The notes under the pieces: generated by a model
The model's database searches: none
Told to the model about the DNA's origin: nothing
The model's input: the letters and a program-made list of their open reading frames with translations, nothing else
DNA from: Hetaerina americana
Lineage: Eukaryota > Arthropoda > Insecta > Odonata > Calopterygidae
Direction: 5' to 3'
Assembly (NCBI GenBank): GCA_022747635.1
Contig: JAKTNV010000076.1
Location: 1,367,245-1,431,244 of the forward strand
DNA length: 64,000 bases
In this document: positions 1-12,193 of the stretch, one piece after another
How positions within the stretch are numbered: the stretch's first letter is position 1
Layout of the letters: every line of letters starts with the position of its first letter
Translations under genes and position numbers: made by a program

Positions 1-1369
1 AAAACAGAATAGAGAAACATATTTTAATTAAACATATTCGCCACAGATAAGGAATATTTGTACGTCCAATTAGGATCCAAGTTTGATACAGAAGTGTGGA
101 CATTCCATTGAACATTTCTCGAAGTCGGGGAAATAGACAAGTCAAACTAAATGTGCTCCTAGCAAATGTCACTTTTCTTATTTCACTAAACTAGGAAGCA
201 GAACTCGAATGGGCATTATCGATATCATACGTGGAACATCTCAGCTTATATTTAACTGAAGACCAAATAATATGGCCAATGTGGAAGAATATTACCCTCT
301 AAAGTAATATACATAACTTTTGCACTATTAAAAATGAGCATAACTTATGTCATGAAATTTGTTCTGTTGTTTAACTCGACAAGTTTATGGGAAATGCTCT
401 AGGGAATTATTTGAAAAAAAAAACAAATGATATGAAATTTTATCCTTCATTTCATTAAACCTCCTGGGCTGACATGAGTATTAATTTTATTAGAGAGACA
501 AGGCATTCCAGGGAGATCTCTCCCCCGAAACTTCATTACACACGACTTACAGGCATTCATAGCCAGAGAAGAACACATTCTATGGATACATGTCACAACA
601 AAACTGGGGTCGCTGCTGACTGATACTAAAAAGCATCTATGTTACGCTGAAATTCTGAAGTGTATACGGAAAGAGATCACTTCAGAGATGGGTGAATCAT
701 ACGGAGAATGGCGCGAGTCCTGTAGAGAATCGTTTTCTTATCCAACCGTGTAGTCAGGTGTCTCCAACTTCTGACGAGCCCTAAATTTATAGCGCTCGGC
801 CTTGGCAGCAAGGGCAAAAAGAGAAGTCACCGTCACGCCGTTTTCACGGTGGCGCGTTTGCCACACGCTGAGCACAGAGTTTTCGCTGTGTTGTCTCATC
901 TCCTAGGGTATTGTTTTCATGATGGTTACATGGAAAACACAAACAAAAAGTGCAAAAGCGAAGGAAATATCCTAAAGGAATTTGCATTCGGCCCGCGAGG
1001 TGGACGCCAGAGTCGGTAAAATGAGACACATTAGGATGATTAACTTCATTAGGAACAGGATTAACAGACCATCCAACAGTGTGAGGATAAACCATCCGCG
1101 ATCCCTGCGATTCCGGTACGCTCTTGACGATTTATGCCCTCAGACTTTACTTACGATCGCATGCTATTCACTTAGGGCATACGTATATCCTCATGCTTCG
1201 ACAGCGTGCGTTTCGTGTTGAATGTGAAGACGTGTCTACCTATAAAACCGACGATCAACCAGGAAAAATATTAAAAATGTAAATCTAAAAATATACATTT
1301 CTTCGTTTAACATTATCACTCGGAACAACCTCGCGTCATCACCTTAAAATCTTGAATTTTCACGTGATG
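1..1369. other. non-coding, nothing recognised
   Basis: No open frame here resembles a known protein and no RNA gene stands out. Composition is AT-rich with normal CpG frequency and some GC-richer stretches (about 690-860). The short frames at 844-1221 on both strands overlap each other and show no motif. Confidence 0.5.
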
Positions 1370-1450
1370 TGTTAGAAGCGTAGTGGAGGAAAAGTCTAAT
1401 GTCCGAAGGGCCTTGAGTTCAAATCCAGGTAAACCTTATGAAACCTAAGG
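1370..1450 (+). repeat. tRNA-like SINE remnant (candidate)
   Basis: A B-box-like promoter (GAGTTCAAATC at 1415-1425) lies about 40 bp downstream of an A-box-like stretch (AGCGTAGTGGAGG at 1375-1387), the spacing of an RNA polymerase III internal promoter. No complete tRNA cloverleaf can be folded by eye, so a tRNA-derived SINE scar is more likely than a tRNA gene. The A box is poor, so this could be chance. Confidence 0.35.
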
Positions 1451-2600
1451 TAAAGAATACATTCAGATTAGTTATTGAAGAGAAGGACTCGGCAAGAAAC
1501 TGCACGTGATACATGGCGAGGAACCGGTTACCCTACCGTGGTGTTAATTTCGCACGCCGTATGGCATATTGGAGGAAGAGCTTTTTTTCCGAACCAATAA
1601 GTATCAAATTTTGGGATGATTACAGTGATGGTAACATACATATTTTATTCCCTATTACTCCAGACTCACTTCTGCGAACGTAATTAGTGGTTTGGAGTCT
1701 ATACATTGATAAAGCATGGAAGAAACACTCAAAAGCATTCTCTGATGAGGCATCAATTTGTTGGTGATCCAAAACATTCTGAAATGATTTTACTCGAAAA
1801 ATGTACTTTCTCAGAGCTCTATATGGGTAATGAAAATATAAAAATACTTATACCTGCCTGGAATAAGGTTTCACAAAGCCGCCCAGCCTCCGAGATGAAT
1901 TTTCAAAACTTCCATGAGGAGAGTTTATACTTAGCTCGGATAAAGTTGCTTCCTTATGGTGGTGAGACGCCGTATTACTGGGGTTATATTAGTGGGGCTT
2001 CTACTTCATTATTTTCGAGTGATACACTTATTGATCTCAAAAATAATTTTCAACTCCAACAGTTTCAAAGTTCACAGCTTGATTCCTGAATGAAACTGCG
2101 TTTTACGTCCCAGCCTACGGACTCGAAAAACTGTCGGTAGAGTAGTACAGTACCTGATAAATATGCATAACTATTGAATGGAGAGTTGAAAGACGTATGG
2201 GTATACTGTGCGGTAAATATTTATTTAAAACTCTATTTAAAAAATGATTCGAAGGAACTCCTCGTTGTGAAAGGGGATGAGAGTACGATTTCACCCGCGT
2301 CGTCAGTGAAAAGTTTCAAAACCAGATACACAAGATCAACTATATCTTTAAAAAAAAGGAACTCGAAGTAGAAAGACTCATACCAATTCAGAAAACAAAA
2401 TTGTCGATCTTCTACATATTTTCTCAGAGTTCAAATCGGCGCTCAAAATTTTAGATTTCAAATTTGCGCTGGGGGAACATAGGAGCTGACGGGAGCGATC
2501 ATACGCTTTCACGCACCACGATCTTCCTTTCCTTTCGGGTCAATGGAACTTCAAATATTTTTATCAGTCCTCTAATTCAAATTCTTTGACTCTACTTCGA
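1451..2600. other. non-coding, nothing recognised
   Basis: Contains a 127-codon open frame (1706-2089, plus) without recognisable motifs, of a length that chance can produce in a 64-kb AT-rich window. Nothing else is seen. Confidence 0.45.
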
Positions 2601-3440
2601 GGGAGGAATTCTCAGGCACCCACATCACTCAGCCATTTTTTTTCGTCGAATCCTTCAGCGGGAGCGAGTGAACTAATCCAGCGAAAGGCAATCACAAACA
2701 TTCCGCGACCGGAAAAATAAGCCTCTTCCGAACGAGGTGGTTGAACCGGAAAACGGACAAACGTATTTTTACTTTTAACCAATGCCCTCTCCTCCAATTC
2801 CCCACGTGGATCGTGGCGCGTAAGGACTTTCGGTTGGAGATGAAGGGAAAGAGAATAAAAAAGGAAGAGCAGGCTCTACTACCTTTTCTCGCTCCCCCTT
2901 CACAACATTCCACCTCCTGCTACTTTCTCCCTCTTCCTCTCTCTCTCTAAACCTTTCCACCCGACCCCCTTCTCACCCACCGGCTGATCGCCAAGCGTTC
3001 TGACCTCAAAGAAGCAAATGGGGAAACGATTACGCCGCCGGAGAGACATATCCCAAATAGGAACAAAAAGAGATCAGCGGAGGTGGAAGATGAGGAGTTA
3101 AAGAAGAAGGCCTTGAGAGGGTGTCTTGTTTCCGAGGTGGGAGTGATGCCGGGCGGTTAGCGGGTCGTCGTGAAGGGAGCGGGCATGTGCGGTGGTGAAT
3201 TCGAGAAGGGGGAGGTACGGGGGGTCATCGCTCGCCTTGGGTCGCGCGGGGTGGGGCGTCGAGGGCGTGGAAGGATGCGGGGTTCGAATCCCGGCCGCGT
3301 CCCACATTCGTCGAACCTACTTCAATACACTACTGTTACTCGTATCAGTTAGGACGCCTATTGACCCCTCTCCCTCCAAATCTCTCTCCCTCTGAAAGGT
3401 CAACGTACTGAAGAAGGTTATCACCCAATGTTACCGAGCC
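2600..3440. other. GC-enriched block with pyrimidine and purine runs
   Basis: GC and CpG content rise here compared with the flanks. There is a CT-dinucleotide run near 2930-2950 and a G-rich plus strand from about 3100 to 3310. No coding frame is convincing; the open frames overlap on both strands. A promoter or regulatory block is possible but not shown. Confidence 0.35.
3239..3304 (+). repeat. tRNA-like 3' half (SINE or tRNA pseudogene, candidate)
   Basis: A perfect B-box core (GGTTCGAATCC at 3281-3291) sits in a near-complete T arm. The ends GGGTCGC and GCGTCCC would pair as an acceptor stem with one mismatch. The 66-bp span is short for a tRNA and no A box or D arm is visible, so this is not called as a functional tRNA. 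Confidence 0.3.
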
Positions 3441-4547
3441 GAACAAAAACCAACGAACTCCAGATACAGAATCATCTCCGATGGGCGACGGCTCCATAAA
3501 AAGTTTTAATTACACATGTACCTTAAGCTTAATTAATTTCAACCAACATATTTCATTTACGAGTAGTTGAAAAATATTGACTTGAATTCGTTCTGATTTT
3601 CATGGAAATACGCAATCGATTGAACAGATACCAAAGTAATATCGTTGATAGACATCGATCGGATCGAATGCACGTTTAGCATGTCGCGGTGGCTGTTATT
3701 CGGCCACTGAAAACATGGCATGCGCCACATGCTAACCATAGTTTTTACTCCTCACTTTTCCACGTTCTCTGCGGCAGAGGAACGGCTGTATAGTACTTTT
3801 TTCAATGTATGCATGAGAATTTTTCCAATAAATCAAGATCACTCCAGAGATGTTGCCAGATAAGCGTAGGAGGACAAACAAATCGAAAAGATTTATTGTC
3901 GCGAGGTCACTTTTACCTGGTACTGAATCGAGAACTACGCGATGTACATTACGGGGGAATAAACACGTCCTTTATATTGCTAGAAAAGGTTAAGCAAGGG
4001 CCCGTCTGACATTATGTTCCTACACAGGGAATTCTTTTTACAAATTACTTCACGAGAGAGGGAAGATGAACGTAATATTATAATATGAATTGAATTTAAT
4101 ACGCAGGACCTTAATTTTTCTTGAATCTGAGAACGGTCTCTTTCTGAACCTTAGTAAATAAACGATTATGTACAATATGACAAATACAAAAACCAAAGAC
4201 AAAAGCTTGAGCTGAATAAAAAAGAATCCACATCGGATTTTTACATAATGCCAGAACATTATACTTTCGTTAAGTATTCATATAAATACATTTAGGATAA
4301 CAAAACAACTGGGCCTTACGACAGACTGAGGATGTGAGAGACCAATCAAACCATTAAAAAGCCATTAATGATAATCATAAGAGCTTTACGTTAATACAGA
4401 TGTGTGCCTAATATGATTACATGAAGTACTATATTAATACATCAAATATTAACGAGGTCAACGAAATTTATCCGCCGAAAAGCGTGACCTCTTGCTAAGT
4501 TAGATTAATAAGGAAACTAATCTTAACTCGACCATCAGATGTGAGGT

Positions 4548-4620
4548 AAAAACGACGGGTTTCGAACCAGCCTTGATCATCCAAACTAAAAACTGATGTA
4601 ACAAGGCCAACTTACGTATT
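4548..4620 (-). repeat. tRNA-like SINE remnant (candidate)
   Basis: On the minus strand a B-box-like GGTTCGAAACCC (4557-4568) lies about 35 bp downstream of an A-box-like segment containing GTTGGCCTTGTTA (4600-4614). The arrangement fits a tRNA-derived SINE head. No tail or target duplication was identified. Confidence 0.35.
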
Positions 4621-7013
4621 CGACTTAGGAAAACTCGAGGAATCCAGTCACGGTCGTACGCGAATATCGAAAACCTCTTCCAAAATATCAAATCCGGAAT
4701 AATTATGCTATTCAACCTAAAGCACATTCGATGGCCGAATGAATATTAGACGAAATATGAATTCAGTTGCCGAATTAATTATATTGACTAACCTCAATGA
4801 CAACAAACTTTGTAGGAATCAAGTTAAAATTATCTTAAAGAAATACAGACTGAAAAGCAGTAGCATAAACAAACGAGTTGTGGCACTGCTGTACGAGCAA
4901 ACCACAAATGAAAATGTTCACCGTACACCTGGAAGTCAATGTTTTAGGAGAGGGATAAAATCCAAATGTAGTTCGTATTTTTACCATTTATATCGAAACC
5001 CTTTTTTGAGCATCAAATTCATACATGTCTATGGAGCAAGCGGAGAATATAAAATGGAATTAAATAATGCCTAATTTGACTTTTATACGTGCCACGTTTA
5101 ACTTCAAGTGGAAAAATCAAATCAATTAAACATTGAAGTAATGCAGCAGAAACTCCTAAGTGAACATCACGTATAAAGCCTTAAATCTATATCCTAAAGC
5201 TATTAACCCATGCTGTTTCCATCAGTGTACTATATTTCATTTACAATTTTCCTCGAATATTTTCCATCAAACTCATTTCCCATTTGCTGCACAATAAAGA
5301 TTAAAAACAGTTAACATAAGGTTTTACAATTTGTAAAAATGCTCCTTTTAAAACAAACAATATTCAGTCACTGAAATATATAGACATGGGGAACTTGCCT
5401 TGGTTTTTGCTCTTTCCACCATTATGCCCCATTAAATGTACTCCATTATTTATATGTTACACGATATGGTACCAGCCAGTTGCAGAATTTTTTAAACAAC
5501 TCTCAACCGGTTTCACAATGCGTCACTTTAGATTACAACGAACTTATATTCACTTTTTCATTACTCCTGCTATTATTGCAGTTTTAGCGCATTTCACAAC
5601 ACCGCATTTTTATTACAATAGTTTTAAACTAAGAGTACATTAACTGAGACTTCAACGACCGGAAAAATATTCACGTAGCATCATTTAGATCATGTAAATA
5701 TGTCAATATAATTCCGAGACAAATGTTAATAATTCTTCAACAAGAGTTCTTTCTTCAAGAATACTCGCATTAATAACAAGTAGGTTTTAAATAAATTTCA
5801 ATATTGAAAGGTGTTCATACTAATACTTTAATTTGTAAAGAAGACATTTTTTATCGCAATATTCAACCAAATTACTTCGCCCATCATCAGTGGAAATATC
5901 TATGCTAGTTATTCTTCGTAAGGGCTACCTCCCCTGAGGCTTAAGAGGTTCATTTAAAATTGCGTTCAATTCTCGACTGATAAAAGGGCGACACTTTATT
6001 AATACGTTCGGAAAAACCATCACCGGCAGAAACAGGAACTAGCCAATTCCCGCCGGAATGGAATTGGATTCGCATCGAAAGTGAAGTGGAGGGCGTTGGC
6101 CGGTGTGAGGAGGATGTGGCTGCCTAACGAGGTCGTCAGAGTGGACAACTCTTCGACGTCTGGAGCGACTGGGAAGAGAACTGGAATACCTCGGTGATGA
6201 GGGAAGCAACACTCATATACTCTCTCACTCGCATTCGTTGGAGTGCTTTACATCGTTGAAATTTTATTTCAAAGACTATAATCCTGATAATTATGCTCTG
6301 CGTTTAAGGATTTCTAAGTCTTTTTTCGGTCATTCGTGTTTTCAACCGGTGGCCTCCCCAGGGCTTAACCCTCACCAAATCACTGATGCTTGTATGTAAA
6401 TACAAGGGAACTTTTGGTCGGCCTAGGATTTTGAAAAGTAATAAACACGTTTTTGTCCTGAAAATGGTGGAAAATATCAAAATGTTTGGTGAAATATCAC
6501 CAGTTCCAACTTAGAAATTACTATATTTTGATTTTTAGGGGCTACAAGGGTATAAATGCAATATAAAAAGGCAATTTACTTTGAGACATTACTTTAGGAC
6601 AACTTCGACCTATTTCTGTACGGTATGCACTGATTTATTGCTGAAAGTTCATAATGAATTATTATTGCCATCTTTGGTCTCGTGAGAGTCTATAAACATT
6701 GTAATAATTAAGTTTTAATTAGAATTTTTTCCTAATCGTCTTATAACACATAACCACGGATATTGTCATCTTCTTCGTACGCAAAAACGCGAGAATATGG
6801 GATCAAACGATGCGTTTAAGAATATGCGAAATCTGAATGAGGCTGCAGCTGCAATGACAATACTTTTATTTTCCTTATGAAAGTATTTTTTACTAATTTT
6901 GAATTAAGAGCATACGTAGAAAGGTTAAGTAGACTTAGACAATCAAGTTAGAGAGAAACGGCGATATAAACTTATCCCAAACACCTTTGATTCACCATGC
7001 AACTATTTTAGGG

Positions 7014-7085
7014 TGTAAAAATCATTCGCCTTTACCGGGATTTGAATCCCGATCCCTCTACCTTTGATTTACTCTAGAATGATAA
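7014..7085 (-). repeat. tRNA-like SINE remnant sharing a 3' segment with 9830-9845
   Basis: The minus strand carries a B-box GGATTCAAATCCC (7037-7049) followed by GCGAATGATTTTTACA (7014-7029). The same 16 bases recur on the same strand at 9830-9845, also next to a degenerate B-box-like GGATCC segment. A shared tRNA-like head and following sequence is what two old copies of one SINE family would show. Confidence 0.4.
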
Positions 7086-8599
7086 GTGAATGTGATCAGT
7101 TCTTTGAAATCATTCAACTTTAGGATAGTCCCTGGACCTATATTTCCCTAGGCTTGAATACATCCAACTATTTAGATATCTAATGAAGATTTCACGATTT
7201 TGCCAAGTTAAAATATTATTGTACGGAACAAAATTATGTATTATTTAAAGCGATGCCGATTGAAACTATAAAATTATTACAAAGTTAATACATTTTGATT
7301 ACCGACTACGTAGCATTTAACATTTTTTTCATGTAATGCATGATGCAGTTCTTAACTCTCAGAACTTTCAACATGAAAATTATCCGATTAATTATGGAGC
7401 GATGCTTTTGCATCCTTCTTTTTTTATTAAGGGATTAGGTCAAACGGACTGCTATATTTCTGATCCACAAGAATGTTTCCCTCATAACAATTCCTAATTT
7501 TCTGATTTTTAACACATGATTGGTCCTTTTAATAGTCGTATCCATTTCTTACCTTACGCAAAATCTAGCTCAGACGTTTTATGTTTCACATTGTAGACAC
7601 GTAATACACAATTTCTCAAAAAAATAGACACACTTCGCTCTTAGAAAGTCCGCAACATTCTTTCCATTTCAGGTGGAAGTCTCCGACTGGTGCAAGGGCT
7701 GTATTCTGGGACTGCTCATCTCCGCAGACAGTGTGCAATTATCTACGATTAAGATGAAGACGATCCACACTGCTGAAGGGGAAAAGGCATGGCGGGGCCG
7801 AGCGGGGAGTGAGTCAAACATCGTCAGTCAATCAACCGGAAGGGTACTGACCGACTTCCACGATGAACGCGGAGCGGGATGCCGAGCGATTGTGAAGACG
7901 GCGGCTCTACGGCAGATCATCCGATCACGGGACACATGAGAAGAGGGAAAATAAGGTGGGGTGCGGAAGGAAACACGAAATAAATTTTATTGATTTCGTG
8001 ACCCCCAACTCGATTTTTTGAAGGTGTGATTGATACGAAGCCGTCACGTAGTTTGATACGAGGAATTCCTTGCTATGAAAACACCCTGGATTGTGTTCAG
8101 CAACATCAAACCGTGGGAATCAATTATATTAATGACGCGTTGTTTGATACAATTAAAATGCTACTGTCATACACAGTTGCTGGATAAAATGCAATCGAAA
8201 ATTCTAATTTCTTGCATCCGAACATGACATAACGCGATTCCTTAGGCAACTGAACTCTAGTATGCTGAATCATCGAGTCCGCAAGATAGAAATAACGCGC
8301 TGTAAAAATACGATGCAATAACGAATATAAGCGATAGCAATAACGCACAAACAATTATTCGGGATACTTCCGGCATGTTCAGATTTTCAAGGTGTAACTT
8401 ATCGAGGTATCATGATCGCTGGCTCGCATTCAAGTACCCGAAAGTACGAGTAGTATAATTTTTATTAGGGTCAACAATACAAGTTACTCTTTGAATAAGG
8501 ATTGAGAAATATTTTACAAAAACATAATGAACTTAGCACTCCTAAATACTTATAATATAAGTACCTTATATCATTAAGCTAAATTATCATTGAACTCCA

Positions 8600-9080
8600 C
8601 GTACTTTCCTAACCTTTAATGCCGAAATGCAAACTATCGTCTTACTATCCTCCTACTTCACCTCATACCTAACTTCATCCTACTATCACCCCGTCCATCT
8701 TCCCTTCCTCCGCTTTCTTTCAACATATACTCTATCTACTATCTTTGTATTCTTCGAATTTCGCCGAACGACTTCACTTCCCCTACCATGCCTAAAACTT
8801 CATCGTTTGTACCCTATCTGCCCATCTCGTCCCACTCCAAACGCACACGTCAAAAGCCTTCACACATTTTCTTAAGGTTTCAGAACTGTCAAAAACTTTC
8901 ATGCCAAATTTTAATCTAAACTTTTCCTAACTTTCTTACAAAAAATACACTTACCAAGTCCTCTATACCTGCTAATTTTTCTTTAGCTTACACCACCATT
9001 TTCCTAATATTCATACTGATATGACAAGTTCAAGAATGCTGCCCAAAAAAGTGATTTTTACAGTAGCATAAATTTGTCCT
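8600..9080 (-). pseudogene. decayed LINE fragment, C-terminal part of ORF2
   Basis: The minus strand still encodes, across several frames and stops, the region downstream of the reverse transcriptase that is also present in the younger LINE at 49-51.5 kb. In order, these are a YLGS-like block (about 9036-9055), an EAFEMWVW-like block (about 8830-8860), a region reading close to 'FGEIL' (about 8770), and a basic RKGRWTG stretch (about 8690-8721). The polypyrimidine look of the plus strand is a by-product of this A/G-rich coding strand. The relic may continue upstream to about 9290. No function is retained. Confidence 0.6.
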
Positions 9081-10872
9081 CCTGCTTTAAAGTAAAATTA
9101 CCTCATCATACTTCTGGAGGATTTTCTTCACTCTCCTTACTTTCCCATTCATCAGGAAATGATCGTGGTACGCACTCAAAAAAAATCTTTCTTACTGGCT
9201 TTTTCACTGGCCTAACGATTTGCAAATACAATTAACTTAATAAGCCCCCCAACTCTTTTTGTACCCTCAACCATTCCCATGTCTTTTTATAATTTTCTTG
9301 GCTGATAAAAAAATAAAACACAACCAAAGCCTACCATTAGTGCCATTGCGGTGCAGGAATAGGAGCATACAGTAAGAAGAGTATACAAGGGAATACCAGG
9401 GACTTACAGGGTTAAAATGACGCTTAATTTAAAACTTCAATTTGCTATCAATTTAGAATCTTCAAATAAATGACTTTCTTTTTGGGGATTTATATCCCTA
9501 TACTTTAGAATTTAAAGGAGTATTTATTATTTTAACGACCTTTCCAGGCTTAATATTTAATTTTATTTACGTTTAATGGTATTTCATATGTCCCATTCTT
9601 GCAGCAATTTGCTATCGAACTTACTACAATTTGCTCGCAAGTTCGTGTTGACAAGTGAAAAAATAAAACCTCTACGGAAATGGGTACGTGTGTAAAATGA
9701 AAACCTCCTCCTAGGATTTACTCGACCAAACAAAAATGCTATTTCCTAAGAAACTGCAGGAGATGTCGCAACAGTAACTTTTGTCATAGTCATCCGCCAA
9801 ATGTGCATTATAATACAACAATTTCGAATTGTAAAAATCATTCGCATTGACAGGGATCCTGCTCAAATCTAATTATTTTTGCACTTTGAAATTGTTGCAT
9901 TATATCAATGCTATAAGTTGCGCCCCTCTTGTAGAAGTTTTTGTGTCATTAAAATAGTTAACATAAAATGAACCTTAATGATTAAACGCCCACAATCATC
10001 ATGTGTATCATGCCGGAAAATATATGCGGCATTAGAACAATCAGAATGCAAGACCTGACTTTATACCGCTTGCCAGGGCGACGCCATGACCCTTTCCGAA
10101 CGAGAATTCTGTTTTCCTCGCCAATTACGCTTGATATTCCATAAACTCGCTTTTTGCTTTGGAGTTCAAATTCCATTTTTTATTCAAATATTCACTGAAA
10201 AATCAACTACTTTAAATTTCATTTATAAAATACCGCCACAAACTGGACTAAGTCTTGTTCCACCTGCGGCTAAGGGATACGTGCGTAATCACATGTGCAG
10301 TGCTAAAGACATCCGTTTTATTATTCTTGTCCATCTCAGTTCCCAGTTAACTATTAACATCTTTCACATAAAAAGTACAAGATCTGGGTTAGAGTGATTG
10401 ACTGCATATAATGGCTCTACCATGATGAATACACGCTCCTGTACTTATCAGCAGGATACAGAAGGAAGGAATACTAGGAGATTTACTGAGTTAACAGAAA
10501 ACGTCAGTAAGGTGACGTAGACGAAAATTTTCTGCAGAGAAAGCCAATTAACCTGAAGTTGCGGCCTACTTAGCACGGGTTTTAATTGAGTAGTATCAGC
10601 GCACAAGGGTCAATACATAGATTCGTTAACACTATCCTCGTGGTCTCCACTAATCTATAAAATTCCATCGGAAGCACTAGATTTGCAATGCAAAGCAACG
10701 GAGGTTATTCATTTTACCAATTACTTTGTTAACCTAACACAAGACAAGCCCGTGATAGAGTTAATTACTTATGAAAGTGTTATCGTTGACTATTACCACT
10801 TTTGGGAAACTTTTTTTATGAACCGCCGCACATGTCTTCGTCCGCGCTGAAATTTGGACACGGACATTTCTA
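9081..10872. other. non-coding, flank of mariner
   Basis: Apart from the short repeat at 9830-9845 and a possible extension of the adjacent LINE relic to about 9290, nothing is recognised. The overlapping small open frames around 9982-10397 have no motif. Confidence 0.45.
9830..9845 (-). repeat. second copy of a 16-bp SINE 3' segment
   Basis: Identical to 7014-7029 on the same strand and again adjacent to a degenerate tRNA-like B-box region. See the entry at 7014. Confidence 0.35.
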
Positions 10873-10874
10873 TA

Positions 10875-10904
10875 TAGGGTTCGTCCAGAAAATAAGTGTA
10901 CTGA
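10875..10904 (+). repeat. mariner terminal inverted repeat, left
   Basis: Begins TAGGGTTCGTCCAG and pairs with the reverse complement of 12162-12191, with mismatches at positions 1 and 13. The transposase stop codon lies 41 bp further inside. Confidence 0.93.
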
Positions 10905-10944
10905 GCTCAGGAAAAAAATTTATTACACTTTTACATATCTTAAG

Positions 10945-11994
10945 CTAATATTCCTCAAAATAGGACCCTTGTGAGTCGATACACTTGTTCCAGCGGCGTT
11001 CCCATTCCTGGAACGCTCCCGCGAAGGCATCATCGGGAACCTCTCGAAGACACGTCGTCACGGCCTCTTTGACGGCGTCCAAAGTCCCGTATCGCGTTCC
11101 TTTCAAACTCCTCTTTATCTTTGGGAACAGAAAGAAGTCCGGTGGTGCCAAGTCCGGGCTGTAGGGCGGGTGCGGAAGCGTTGCCACGCCGTGCTTGGCC
11201 AAGAAGTCCGAAACGATAAGCGCGGTGTGAGACGGCGCATTGTCGTGATGCAGCCGCCAGATGTTTTTGATCGCTGGCCGGACGCGGGCGACTCGTTTTC
11301 GAAGCCTGTCGAGCACTTGGACGTAAAATGCAGCATTTACAGTTTGTCGTTCAGGTACAAATTCGTAGTGGACGACTCCCCTTTGGTCAAAAAAGACAAT
11401 GAGCATCGCCTTGATCCGAGATTTGCTCATGCGAGCTTTCTTTTGACGGGGTGATGATGGGGTGTGCCACTCCGCACTTTGTCTCTTCGACTCCGGGTCG
11501 TACTCAAAGATCCACGTCTCGTCACCCGCAACAACGTTCTCTAAAAAATGTGGATCATTTTTGCAGTGATCCGCAAGTTGTGTCGCGATATCCAAACGAT
11601 TGAGTCTTTGATCATCACTGAGCACTTTCGGCACCATCTTTGCACAAATTTTTCGCATCTGTAATTGGTGCCTAATAATCTCGTGCACTATTGTTTTTGG
11701 CACATTACACTGCTCTGCTGTCATCCGAACACTAAGGCGACGATCAGAGTTCAGTACATCGCGAACTTTTCGCACATTTTCGTCGGTGAGTGTCGTTGAT
11801 GGGCGTCCAGGCCGTGGTTCGTCGTCGACCTCTTCTCTGCCCTCCACGAACATCTTGTGCCACCGAAAGATCATGTTTCTGGACATGGCTGACTCCCCGT
11901 AAGCCTGGTTAATCATACCGACAGTTTCGGTAGACGATTTCCCAAGCTTTACCGCAAATTTGATGGAATAACGCCGCTCCAAAAACTTCGGCAT
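10945..11994 (-). CDS. mariner transposase, full length (349 aa)
   Basis: Cut-and-paste transposase that binds the terminal repeats and inserts the element at TA. The N-terminal part (about residues 1-110) is the paired helix-turn-helix DNA-binding region, starting MPKFLERRYS. A linker with the mariner-type VPKVL motif follows at 121-125. The catalytic triad is visible as D158 (GDETW), D251 (HDNAPSH) and D286 (APPD, just after YSPDL). There are 34 residues between the last two, i.e. the DD34D signature of mariner. Length matches the family (about 345-350 aa) and no stop or frameshift interrupts it. The start at 11994 is chosen because the protein begins with the usual mariner N-terminus. Catalytic competence is inferred, not shown. 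Confidence 0.95.
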   Translation of the reverse strand: MPKFLERRYSIKFAVKLGKSSTETVGMINQAYGESAMSRNMIFRWHKMFVEGREEVDDEPRPGRPSTTLTDENVRKVRDVLNSDRRLSVRMTAEQCNVPKTIVHEIIRHQLQMRKICAKMVPKVLSDDQRLNRLDIATQLADHCKNDPHFLENVVAGDETWIFEYDPESKRQSAEWHTPSSPRQKKARMSKSRIKAMLIVFFDQRGVVHYEFVPERQTVNAAFYVQVLDRLRKRVARVRPAIKNIWRLHHDNAPSHTALIVSDFLAKHGVATLPHPPYSPDLAPPDFFLFPKIKRSLKGTRYGTLDAVKEAVTTCLREVPDDAFAGAFQEWERRWNKCIDSQGSYFEEY

Positions 11995-12161
11995 CGCGTT
12001 CCGTGACGTGGGTCGAAGCGTGGAGGTTCGCGTTAACAGAGCTCCTCACTACACCACAGCTCAGAGCCGACTGCCTTTTTCAGCGTCGCTTGCCAACATA
12101 CCCCCCTCCAATCGCAGCCCGTCAGAGCGGTGCTGGGCGCGCCTGGAGCGGCGGGAAAAAA

Positions 12162-12191
12162 TCAGTACACTTATTTTCCGGACGAACCCTG
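12162..12191 (-). repeat. mariner terminal inverted repeat, right
   Basis: Inverted partner of 10875-10904. It ends in CGAACCCTG and is followed directly by the TA duplication at 12192-12193. It lies upstream of the transposase start, so it may also contain promoter sequence. Confidence 0.93.
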
Positions 12192-12193
12192 TA

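Larger units (their letters stand above)
3441..8595. other. non-coding, a few tRNA-like scars only
   Basis: No recognisable coding exon. The open frames (for example 4739-5074 and 5386-5643) have no family motifs. The SINE-like remnants within it are listed separately. A higher-GC patch at about 7670-7990 begins right after a pyrimidine tract ending in CAG and is treated as a finding. Confidence 0.45.
10875..12191 (-). mobile_element. complete mariner-family DNA transposon
   Basis: A 1317-bp element with 30-bp terminal inverted repeats at 10875-10904 and 12162-12191 that differ at only two positions. It is flanked on both sides by TA (10873-10874 and 12192-12193), the duplicated target of Tc1/mariner elements. 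It encodes one uninterrupted transposase on the minus strand. Size, ends, target and enzyme all agree, so this is a structurally autonomous copy. Near-identical ends and an open frame point to a recent insertion or to recent activity of the family. Confidence 0.95.

Noticed and set aside
1706..2089. 127-aa open frame
   Set aside because: No recognisable motif, and about this length is expected by chance once or twice in a window of this size and composition.
3239..3304. Functional tRNA gene
   Set aside because: Good T arm but too short overall and without D arm; kept only as a tRNA-like remnant.
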